A stretch of 64,000 nt of DNA, from NCBI GenBank assembly GCA_029202445.1, contig CP119321.1, positions 1,860,001-1,924,000 on the forward strand, in the 5' to 3' direction. The notes beneath the pieces are model-generated. The model was not told the DNA's origin, made no database searches, and worked only from the letters and a program-made list of their open reading frames with translations. This document shows, in pieces, positions 27,901 through 36,724 of this stretch. The position numbers and the translations under genes were made by a program. Each line of letters begins with the position of its first letter. The stretch's first letter is position 1. The DNA comes from Candidatus Microbacterium phytovorans. GTDB taxonomy: Bacteria; Actinomycetota; Actinomycetes; Actinomycetales; Microbacteriaceae.

Positions 27901-28623
27901 GAGATCGCACGTGGCGCACCGCCCGCACGCGACGACGCGGAGTTCGCCGCGCTCGTCGCCCCAGGCGATCGGCGCCCCGGCGGCACCGGCCGCGATGTCA
28001 CGGTCGGCGATGAGGGCGCGCAGCCGCTCTCGGCGAAGGGCGAACACGGGCAGCAGGTCACGCACGCGATGTTCGGAGGTCGACCCGTCGCCGAGCAGCA
28101 GCTCGACCCGATCGGATCGCGCCACGCCCTGCCGGTCGAGCTGGTCGACGTAGGCGGCGAGCTGCATGAGCGCGGTGACGCGGGCGTGACGAGCGAGCTT
28201 CGTGTCCTGCACGAGCCACGGCGCGCCCGGCAGGGTCGTGTCGCGCACCAGGAAGTCGGCGAAGCCCACGAACTCGTCGGTCGAGAAGGCCGCCTGGTAG
28301 ACGACCGTGACGGCGGGATCGGCCAGCGCGTCGTTGGTGCGTGCGACGGCGTCGGCGAGCGCCGCGGCGTCGGACGAACGCGCCGCCGGGATCTCGACGA
28401 CGGCGCCGGGCCGGGCCTCGCGATAGTCGGCCAGCACCCGCAGCTCGTGCTGCGTGCCGAGCCGGCCCGCCCGCTCCAGGGTCGCGTCTTCCGGTTCGTC
28501 CACCGCCGGCACGCGTCCGAGCTTCGCGTCGATCGCGCGCAGCCACGCGTACTCGCACTCGGCGGCGGCCTTGAGGTCGCTCGCGCTCCAGACGATCCGG
28601 CCCTCGTCTTCGATGTATCGCAT
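24961..28623 (-). CDS. TM0106-type RecB-like nuclease fused to UPF1/DNA2-like superfamily 1 helicase
   Basis: 1220 residues in three parts. The N-terminus (about 1-300) is a RecB/Cas4-like nuclease module with CEYAWL near residue 22 and CGRCATCDLD near 240, which might hold an iron-sulfur cluster. Next is an RNase H-like region (DLFFDFEGDP near 353). The C-terminal SF1 helicase (about 790-1200) has Walker A GPPGTGKTYVGSH (near 824), Walker B LLVIDEAGQFSLA (near 932) and motif VGTVDRFQGQEAAVAIVSLA. Probably DNA repair or foreign-nucleic-acid processing, though the substrate is not known. The GGAAGG ribosome site supports the start. Confidence 0.87.
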   Translation of the reverse strand: MRYIEDEGRIVWSASDLKAAAECEYAWLRAIDAKLGRVPAVDEPEDATLERAGRLGTQHELRVLADYREARPGAVVEIPAARSSDAAALADAVARTNDALADPAVTVVYQAAFSTDEFVGFADFLVRDTTLPGAPWLVQDTKLARHARVTALMQLAAYVDQLDRQGVARSDRVELLLGDGSTSEHRVRDLLPVFALRRERLRALIADRDIAAGAAGAPIAWGDERGELRVVACGRCATCDLDVVGHRDLLLVAGMRPLQRERLRAAGLRTIDDLAHASEAPARMSADTFSHLRTQARLQLTSPAGGVETAPPAPLAADDAPALPALPAVPTYEVVFPQALGALPRPDHGDLFFDFEGDPLYTETPSAGSPAQWGIDYLFGWVDTASRYTPLWAHSFAEEKAALERFLEIVALRRRTHPGMHIYHYAPYEPTHLLAMAARHGVGEAAVDRLLREGVFVDLYPIVRRALRVGSRSYSIKKLEPLYMGADVRTSDVQRGDDSIVRYVEARALADAGDAEAAGVVLDDLADYNRYDCVSTLKLRDWLVDRAREAGLRPSIDAEALEFSYEPSVRAESLGRLAASVPPEGRSGASDASDAVAEALRLGAAAIDYYPREVKTFWATHFLRLREPVSVWEDTRDVVVVDGARCRVITDWHLPEGARVQRRVVEVRGDLAPGTRLTVDSAPFALYEIPAPFPVETNPRWIHAARTVKVVEVLDDGAVIEETFLQGFTWQELPVALTPVAPPQAGSQQAAIDEWADVVLSSADAGPEGVPTLPADAASDLLLRRPPRTRSGGLTRGRGTDVADITATLLDLDRSYIAVQGPPGTGKTYVGSHVVAALVRDHGFRVGVVAQSHAVVEHMLDRIVEAGVPKAQVAKAPKASGSNDGAELSFTPIAKNGMAAYIGEQQGGFVVGGTAWDFTHTGRIARRGLDLLVIDEAGQFSLASTIAVSAAASRLLLLGDPQQLPQVSQGTHPEPVDTSALGWIMDGAAVIPADRGFFLAQSRRMRPEVAAPVSDLSYEGRLEAYAGTAARHLDGIPAGVVPVPLGHTGNATQSPEEAGRVVEIVTDLVGRRWTADDGIPARPLRADDLIVVTPYNAQQLLVEEALAAAGFADVPVGTVDRFQGQEAAVAIVSLAASSGRDAPRGLEFLLLQNRLNVAVSRAMHTAFVVFGTGLLDDLPRTPDGVARLSAFARLVGADGGVLRSDADGGAAEGVALVRSP

Positions 28624-28740
28624 GTCACCCTTCCGTCTCCGACCCTAACCGCGGTCACCGACACCCCGGTCGGTCCTCCCGACGCGGGCGCCACGCACGC
28701 CGGCCGTGCCGCGGACCACGACGGATGCCAGACTGGTGCC

Positions 28741-30816
<2,076 letters not shown>

Positions 30817-30822
30817 CGGCAG

Positions 30823-30867
30823 GCCGTCAGGCCGTCAAGCCGTCAAGCCGTCAAGCCGTCAAGCCGT
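30823..30867. repeat. 8-bp tandem repeat GCCGTCAA
   Basis: Five successive 8-bp units (GCCGTCAG, then GCCGTCAA four times) and a partial sixth lie between the converging nadE and PPTase-like genes. The array includes the stop codon of the latter, since each minus-strand unit (TTGACGGC) carries TGA. It is a likely site of slippage. Confidence 0.85.
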
Positions 30868-31446
30868 GGGCAGGATGCCGGTGGCGATCGTGATCACCCA
30901 GCCGTCGCGGGAAGCGTCCACGAGTGAGTACTTCATGTTGCGGTCGGGGATCCAGCCCTTGTGACGTCCGGCGTCGAGTCGCACATGCTCGGGCGCGACG
31001 CGCACCCCACGCCCGTCCGCTTCGAGAACGGCCTGTACGCGCACCCAGTGCCGCAGCAGGTCGGGGATGTCGTTCTCGTCGAAGAGGCGGGAGTGCTTCT
31101 GCATCCGCTTGATGTCGGCCGGCTCCGGCGAGAGGTCGCGGATGTCGATACCTACCGGCAGTGCGGGGTCGCAGATCGCCACGACGGTCGCGGCACGAAA
31201 GCTGGCGGTGATGATGGCGATGGGCAGTTCCTGCCCGTCGCGCGACGCGATGAGGCGGGTGTGGTAGCCGAAACCGCGTGGCGCTTCCCGCTCGATCCGC
31301 ACGTCGGTGGTCTCGCAGCCGAGCCGGGCGGCGATGAGTTCTTTCGCGATGATCCGGCGACGGTCGTGAACCGTCGTGCCCGGATCCCAGCCGAGACGCG
31401 CCGAGATGCCCGAGGGGGCGTCCAACGGAACCGTGTTCAGAGACAT
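30859..31446 (-). CDS. Divergent 4'-phosphopantetheinyl-transferase-like protein
   Basis: 195 residues. PVGIDIRDLSPEPADIKRMQ resembles the magnesium-binding (V/I)GID(I/V) motif of Sfp-type PPTases, and the later segment HWVRVQAVLEADGRGVRV sits where family members have W..KEA..K..G.G. Here the expected KEA is VQA, so the catalytic Glu and Lys are missing. It may be an inactive or repurposed member. The N-terminus has a hydrophilic 40-residue stretch (GTTVHDRRRIIAKELIAARL). Its stop is inside the 8-bp repeat. Confidence 0.65.
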   Translation of the reverse strand: MSLNTVPLDAPSGISARLGWDPGTTVHDRRRIIAKELIAARLGCETTDVRIEREAPRGFGYHTRLIASRDGQELPIAIITASFRAATVVAICDPALPVGIDIRDLSPEPADIKRMQKHSRLFDENDIPDLLRHWVRVQAVLEADGRGVRVAPEHVRLDAGRHKGWIPDRNMKYSLVDASRDGWVITIATGILPTA

Positions 31447-31648
31447 GTCACTCCTTCGCAGGGCCGATGGTCTCATCATGTCCCAGGAGGAGGTGCCACG
31501 GCATCCCTCCTCGTCGTGACTAATGCGGGTACGCGTTGCGGCTCCGACCTCACCCCGCTGAGGCACCGCCCCCGATCTGGTCGACCCGTTCCCCTAGGGT
31601 GGGAGATCTGCCGTGTCGACCGCGCGGCCACCGACGACGAGGAGTGCC

Positions 31649-32578
31649 ATGTCCACCCCCAACGATCCCGCCGGCGACGCCTCGCAGCCCACGCCGCCTC
31701 CCTCCGACGCGCCCACGCAGGCCTACCCCGACGTTGCCGCTGACGCGCCCACGCAGGCGTATCCGCCCGCAGAGCCCGCCGCGCCGCCCGTGCCGCCGGC
31801 TCCCGTCGACGGCCAGTCGGCCGCGCCCGCCTACGCGCCGGCACCGCAGGCGCCGTACGGTCAGCCCGAGTACGCACAGCCCGCCTACGCCGCAGCACCC
31901 GGCCCGTCCGCCCCCGACACGCGCCCCAAGACGCTCGCCTGGGTGTCGCTCGGTCTCGCGGTGCTCGGCGTCATCCTGTCGTGCGTCGGCTTCGTCCCCG
32001 TGCCCTGGGTCGGACTCGTCTCGGTGATCGTCGGCGGCCTGCTGCTGCTCGTCGCGTTCGTCCTGTCGATCGTGGCGCTGGCCAGCCGCAAGCAGGGCGG
32101 CAAGCCCTTCAGCATCATCGCGCTCGTCGTCGCCGTGCTCGGCGGCGGCCTGTGGGCGGTCGCACTGTTCGTGAGCATCGCCCTCACCGCGATCACGTCG
32201 TCCTCGAGCGCGGGCGAGGTCCCGGCGCCCAGCGAGACCAGCTCCGTCGCTCCCGGCGACACCGACGGCGAGGAGACCGAGGGCGAGACGCCCGCGGGCG
32301 AGTACGACGAAGCGGCGTTCCTCGCCGAGGCGCGCCCCGCGATCCTCGACGTCTTCCAGGAGATCGACCCCGCGGCATCCCAGGAGGTCGTCGACCAGGT
32401 GTTCCCCGACGATGCGCTCATCGCCGCCGGGAAGAGCATGCTGCTCCTCGGCGAATCGGGCCGTGACGCGATGATCGAGTCGCTCATCGCCGGAGGCGAC
32501 AGCGGCTTCGACGACGACACGGCCGCCCGGTTCGTCGACGCGATCTACGACGCCGCCCAGGCGCACCTGCAGGAGTAA
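31649..32578 (+). CDS. Membrane protein with Pro/Ala-rich N-terminus (DUF4190-like)
   Basis: 309 residues. The first ~100 are a disordered Pro/Ala/Tyr tail with a repeated DAPTQAYP, then two or three TM helices (about 100-190: LAWVSLGLAVLGVILSCVGF and later helices) of DUF4190 type, then an acidic linker and a helical extracytoplasmic domain (about 230-309). Function unknown. GAGGAG ribosome site; a strong terminator follows. Confidence 0.75.
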   Translation: MSTPNDPAGDASQPTPPPSDAPTQAYPDVAADAPTQAYPPAEPAAPPVPPAPVDGQSAAPAYAPAPQAPYGQPEYAQPAYAAAPGPSAPDTRPKTLAWVSLGLAVLGVILSCVGFVPVPWVGLVSVIVGGLLLLVAFVLSIVALASRKQGGKPFSIIALVVAVLGGGLWAVALFVSIALTAITSSSSAGEVPAPSETSSVAPGDTDGEETEGETPAGEYDEAAFLAEARPAILDVFQEIDPAASQEVVDQVFPDDALIAAGKSMLLLGESGRDAMIESLIAGGDSGFDDDTAARFVDAIYDAAQAHLQE

Positions 32579-32597
32579 CCCTCCCGCACGCACGGAA

Positions 32598-32625
32598 GAG
32601 GCCCCCGGAGCGATCCGGGGGCCTC
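32598..32625 (+). terminator. Intrinsic hairpin after the DUF4190-like gene
   Basis: GAGGCCCCCGG/CCGGGGGCCTC with a short loop, 20 bp after the stop. It also faces the end of the convergent PVTPAS-repeat gene and may act in both directions. Confidence 0.75.
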
Positions 32626-32668
32626 TCGTGTGCCTGATTCGAGGTGCCGCTGTCGCGCGGCGCGGCGA

Positions 32669-33097
32669 TCAGTTCGACGCGGCCGACGCCACACTCACGG
32701 GCGACGCGGGCGTCACGGGCGACGCGGGGGTGACCGGCGACGCGGGCGTCACGGGCGACGCGGGCGTCACCGGCGAGGCCGGGGTCACGGGCGAAGCCGG
32801 GGTCACGGGCGACGGGGAGGTGGCCGGAGTCGGCGCCGTGGCGGGCGTCGGCGCGGTGGCCGGGGTGACGACCGTCGGGGTGACGGCGGACACGACCGTG
32901 ACGGACGTGTCGCTGACGCTCAGGGTGACCGGACGGTCGAGGACCGAGCCGTTCTTGCCGGTGATGGCGCCGCCGGGGACGACGGTGCCGTCGGTGGTGC
33001 GCAGGTCCATCGCCGAGGCCATGGCGGTCGCGCCGCCGGCGACCAGGCCGAGCCCGACCGCGCCGGTCACACCGTAGGCGATCCACTTCTTCTTCAT
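32669..33097 (-). CDS. Secreted or membrane-anchored PVTPAS-repeat protein
   Basis: 142 residues. MKKKWIAYGVTGAVGLGLVA then GGATAMASAMDL is a signal peptide or N-terminal anchor. A short middle part (VTLSVSDTSVTVVSAVTPTV) is followed by PATAPT repeats and six to seven tandem PVTPAS hexapeptides, encoded by an 18-bp repeat. The repeats look like an extended Pro-rich wall-spanning stalk. GGAGG ribosome site before the ATG. Function not recognised. Confidence 0.75.
   Translation of the reverse strand: MKKKWIAYGVTGAVGLGLVAGGATAMASAMDLRTTDGTVVPGGAITGKNGSVLDRPVTLSVSDTSVTVVSAVTPTVVTPATAPTPATAPTPATSPSPVTPASPVTPASPVTPASPVTPASPVTPASPVTPASPVSVASAASN
32692..32820 (-). repeat. 18-bp tandem repeat coding for (PVTPAS)n
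   Basis: About seven units of an 18-bp sequence, close to GGCGACGCGGGCGTCACG on the plus strand, in the 3' part of the gene at 32669-33097. Units differ at synonymous sites. The array is open to length change in 6-residue steps without frameshift. Confidence 0.85.
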
Positions 33098-33180
33098 TTG
33101 GTTCCTCCAGGTGGGGTGTGCGTGGTGTCCGCGGGGGATGCGATCGGACGACCGCATGGCATCCACTTTGCCGATCGCCG

Positions 33181-34398
33181 CTAAGACCCCTCGAAGTCGG
33201 CCATGAGAGGGCTCTTATGGTCGGCGAGCGCACGCTCCGCGGCCGTCAGAAGGTGCCCGGCGCGAGCGTCGTCGCCCGCTGACGCGGCGGCCAGAGCGTG
33301 CCCGAGCAGGTGCACGCCCGTGAGAGCGCCGACGCGCGGCCCGTGCCCCCATCGCTCGTGGGCGGCATCGGCGAGCGCGGCCACGCGCGCGGCGTCTCCC
33401 CCGTGGTGCCGGGTGAGCAGAGCACTGGCGACGGCGTGGCCGGTGAACGCCGCCGCGTCGTCGGCGGGGTCGCCGAGCCCTGCCGTGTCCACGTCGATGA
33501 GTCCCGTGATCGCGCCCTCCGCATCGAGGAAGAGCTGACCGAGGTGAAGGTCGCCGTGGATCGTGACGGATGCCGGAGGGGCGCTGTGCAGCGCGTCGTC
33601 GATCCGCGAGGCGATCGAGGCGACGCGCGCGTCCGCCGCCGGAAGCGCCCCGCGCAGCCTGTCGACGTACCAGGGCAGGCGCTCCGCGAGCGAGGTGCGC
33701 GCAGGCCAGGCGGTCGCGGTAGCCGCCATCGCCTCCCGCAGCGTCGCCGTGGCATCCAGCAGGCGCTCCGGGCTCCACGCGAGCGTGGCCGTGTCGGTGG
33801 CAGCGATGCCCGCGGCGCTCTCCAGCACGAGGAGGCCCGTCGGCGACCACCCCCGCACCACGGGGACGGGAAGGCCGTGGGATCGCAGGACCGTGTGCGC
33901 CTCGACCACGCGCTCGATGCGGCTCGGGCGCACGACCTTGACCCACAACGCCCCCTCCGCCGTGGCAACGCGCAGGACGGCCCGGCGTCCGGGGCGGTAA
34001 CCGACGATCTCGGGACGCGCGGCGTCCGTCACGCCCAGGCGGGCGAAGAGCACCGCGATCGCATCGCTGAACGCGGCGGGAGCGAGTGCGGGCAGGTGCG
34101 GATCGGCGGGGTGCACCCACACGCGCCCGACACCGGGAAGGGCCAGCCCCGTCTCCTGTGCGACCGGCAGCAGCGACGTGTCGACGTAGGCGACGGCGTC
34201 GGAGGGGAGCCCGGATGCCGAGGCCGCACCGGGCTCGAGGACGAACCCCGCCACCGTCCCCCGCCCCAGCGGTTCGCGCGAGAAGGCCCGCACCGACGGC
34301 TCGGGCAGGTCGAGCGCCTCGACGAGGAGGTCCGCTTCCGGATCGTCAGCCCGCGCCGCGGGGGCGTCGCCGGCGAGTGCGTCGGCCGTGGCATCCAT
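33181..34398 (-). CDS. Phosphotransferase (APH/choline-kinase-like fold)
   Basis: 405 residues. The C-terminal half has the APH kinase core: catalytic loop VTIHGDLHLGQLFLD (near 280) and metal-binding GLIDVDTAGLGDPADDAAAF (near 302). The N-terminal lobe is present (VGYRPGRRAVLRVA). It could be a maltokinase-like or aminoglycoside-type kinase; the substrate is undetermined. The ATG directly follows GAAGG. It is divergent from the sensor kinase at 34489, 90 bp between starts. Confidence 0.78.
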   Translation of the reverse strand: MDATADALAGDAPAARADDPEADLLVEALDLPEPSVRAFSREPLGRGTVAGFVLEPGAASASGLPSDAVAYVDTSLLPVAQETGLALPGVGRVWVHPADPHLPALAPAAFSDAIAVLFARLGVTDAARPEIVGYRPGRRAVLRVATAEGALWVKVVRPSRIERVVEAHTVLRSHGLPVPVVRGWSPTGLLVLESAAGIAATDTATLAWSPERLLDATATLREAMAATATAWPARTSLAERLPWYVDRLRGALPAADARVASIASRIDDALHSAPPASVTIHGDLHLGQLFLDAEGAITGLIDVDTAGLGDPADDAAAFTGHAVASALLTRHHGGDAARVAALADAAHERWGHGPRVGALTGVHLLGHALAAASAGDDARAGHLLTAAERALADHKSPLMADFEGS

Positions 34399-34488
34399 CC
34401 TTCGATTTCAGCACGGCGTCGCGAAGAAGGGGATGAGACATCTCTTAGGGTCGCGCGGGCGGGTGCGGCGCATCGCGATACTGGGAGG

Positions 34489-36000
34489 GTGACCAGCCCG
34501 CCTCCGCCCGCCGACCGACGCCGCCGGATGTCGGTGCGCACCCGCATCGTCGCCGTCATCACCCTCGTCGCGGCGATCGGTTTGATCTCGGTGGGCGCGA
34601 CGGTCTACCTCGTCGAGCGCGCCCTGTCGCTGGAGGCCATCGAGGGCCGCCTGCAGGACAACCTCGAATCGGCGCGCGTCATCGTCGCGCAGGGCGCCGA
34701 CGACACCGGCGAATGGACAGGAGCCGACGCGGCCCTGAAGGCCGTCGTGCAGCGGATGAGCCCCGACGACAACACGGGCGCTGTGGGCATCATCGACGGT
34801 AAGGCGGTGTGGCGCTCGGCGGTCGAGCTCGACGTCGACCTGACGAGCGCACCCGGCTTCGTGCCCTACATCGCCGACGCGGTCACGAGCACCGATCCAT
34901 TGATCGGCACCTACGCCCAGGACGGCGTGGTGTGGCGCTACCTCGCCGCACCGATCGCGGTCGCCGGCGGTGCGCAGGCCGAGGAAGTGATCTTCGCGAT
35001 GGCGTACGACGTCTCGGCCGAGCTCGCCGAGATCAACGGCACCGCCCAGGCCTACCTCGTCGCCGCGGGGATCGCGCTGCTCGTCATCACCGCCGTGGCG
35101 ACCATCGTCTCGACGCGCCTGCTCCGGCCCCTCCGGCGCATGCGCGAGACGGCCGAGCGGGTGTCGGCGCAGTCGCTCAGCGAACGCCTGCCCGTGCAGG
35201 GCCGTGACGACGTGTCGGAGCTGTCCAGCACGATGAATGCGATGCTGGACCGGCTCGACAGCGCCCTCGACTCCCAGCGGCAACTGCTGAGCGATGTCGG
35301 TCACGAGCTGAAGACCCCCATCACGATCGTGCGCGGCAACCTGGAGGTCATGGATGTCGACGACCCCGCCGACGTGCGCGAGACTCAGGCATTGGCCATC
35401 GATGAGCTCGAGCGGATGGACCGTCTCGTCCAGGACCTCAGTGCCGCAGCCGCCCTCCACGGCCCGTCGCCCGTGACCACCGCGCGGCTGGACGCGGGCG
35501 AGCTCATGCACCAGATCGTCCGCAAGATGCAGGGCATCGAGGGTGCGACGGTCTCGACGGGTGCCGTGGCCGACGTCGTCGCTCAGCTCGACCCCGGTCG
35601 TATCACGCAGGCGATGCTCCAGCTCGCGCAGAACGCCGTCACCCACGGCGGCGGTCGTATCGACGTCGGCAGCCGCGTCGTCGGCGACACCCTGGAACTC
35701 TGGGTGCGCGACCACGGCCGGGGTGTGCGGGATGCCGACAAGCTCAGCGTCTTCGAGCGGTTCCACCGCGGCGATGCCCGTCATGGCGGCAGCGGTCTGG
35801 GGCTCAACATCGTCCAGGTCATCGCGCGTGCGCATGGCGGGTCCGCTCGCGTCGAGGACGCTCCCGGGGGTGGCGCTCTCTTCGTGATCGCGGTGCCCTT
35901 GGCGGGCGCGTCGCCGCGGGAGGAGCCCGCCGTGCCGCCGAAGCCGCCGTTGCCTCCTCAGCCCCTGCGGGAGCCGGTCACGACAGCGGGAGGTGCGTGA
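34489..36000 (+). CDS. Two-component sensor histidine kinase (HAMP, HisKA, HATPase)
   Basis: 503 residues. TM1 (about 20-40), extracytoplasmic sensor (45-180), TM2 (about 187-208), HAMP (210-260), HisKA with LLSDVGHELKTPITIVRGNL (phospho-His near 270), and HATPase with N box QLAQNAVTHGG and G box GSGLGLNIV. The C-terminal tail is Pro-rich. GATACT 6 nt before the GTG start suggests a leaderless message. The stop overlaps the response regulator start (TGATG). Confidence 0.92.
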   Translation: MTSPPPPADRRRRMSVRTRIVAVITLVAAIGLISVGATVYLVERALSLEAIEGRLQDNLESARVIVAQGADDTGEWTGADAALKAVVQRMSPDDNTGAVGIIDGKAVWRSAVELDVDLTSAPGFVPYIADAVTSTDPLIGTYAQDGVVWRYLAAPIAVAGGAQAEEVIFAMAYDVSAELAEINGTAQAYLVAAGIALLVITAVATIVSTRLLRPLRRMRETAERVSAQSLSERLPVQGRDDVSELSSTMNAMLDRLDSALDSQRQLLSDVGHELKTPITIVRGNLEVMDVDDPADVRETQALAIDELERMDRLVQDLSAAAALHGPSPVTTARLDAGELMHQIVRKMQGIEGATVSTGAVADVVAQLDPGRITQAMLQLAQNAVTHGGGRIDVGSRVVGDTLELWVRDHGRGVRDADKLSVFERFHRGDARHGGSGLGLNIVQVIARAHGGSARVEDAPGGGALFVIAVPLAGASPREEPAVPPKPPLPPQPLREPVTTAGGA

Positions 36001-36659
36001 TGGCATCCATTCTCATCGCGGAGGACGAGGCGCGGATCTCGGGATTCATCGAGAAGGGGCTGCGGTCGGCGGGTTTCGCGACGCGGGTCGCCTCGACGGG
36101 TCCGTCCGCGCTGGAACTGGCCCAGTCCGACGAGTTCGATCTGATGGTCCTCGACGTGAACCTGCCCGGCATGGACGGCTTCGCCGTGCTGGAACATCTG
36201 CGCGGCGGCGGCTCGCGGATGCCGGTGATCATCCTCACGGCGCGGGTGGAGCTGCACGACACGGTCGCCGGCCTCGAGGGCGGCGCCGACGACTATCTCG
36301 GCAAGCCGTTCCGGTTCGACGAGCTGCTCGCTCGCATCCGGCTGCGGATGCGCAAGGACGAGGACACGGGGAGCGTGGCCGCGCTCGCGCACCGCGACCT
36401 GAGCCTCGACGTGCGCACCCGCGAAGCCCGACTCGACGGTCGCCGCGTCGAGTTGTCGTCGCGGGAGTTCGCGCTGGCGGAGGAGTTCGTGCGCAACGCC
36501 GGACAGGTGCTCAGCCGCGAGCAGTTATTGAGCCGCGTGTGGGGGTACGACTTCGACCCCGGTTCGAACGTCGCCGACGTCTACGTGGGCTACCTGCGGC
36601 AGAAGCTCGGCGCCGACCGGATCGAGACGGTGCGGGGCGCGGGCTACCGCCTCGTCTGA
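36000..36659 (+). CDS. OmpR/PhoB-family response regulator
   Basis: 219 residues. Receiver domain (1-115) with acidic pocket AEDE, phospho-acceptor Asp in LMVLDVNLPGMDGF, conserved Thr in IILTARVE and Lys in GKPFRFDELLARI; winged-helix DNA-binding domain (about 125-219) with SREFALAEEFVRN and VYVGYLRQKLG. Partner of the kinase just upstream. A GTG one codon earlier is an alternative start. Confidence 0.95.
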   Translation: MASILIAEDEARISGFIEKGLRSAGFATRVASTGPSALELAQSDEFDLMVLDVNLPGMDGFAVLEHLRGGGSRMPVIILTARVELHDTVAGLEGGADDYLGKPFRFDELLARIRLRMRKDEDTGSVAALAHRDLSLDVRTREARLDGRRVELSSREFALAEEFVRNAGQVLSREQLLSRVWGYDFDPGSNVADVYVGYLRQKLGADRIETVRGAGYRLV

Positions 36660-36724
36660 CGCGTCTCAGGCGCCGGTCGCGCGGGCATCGGTCGCTCGTC
36701 GACGTGAGGCCGACGTGGTCCGCG

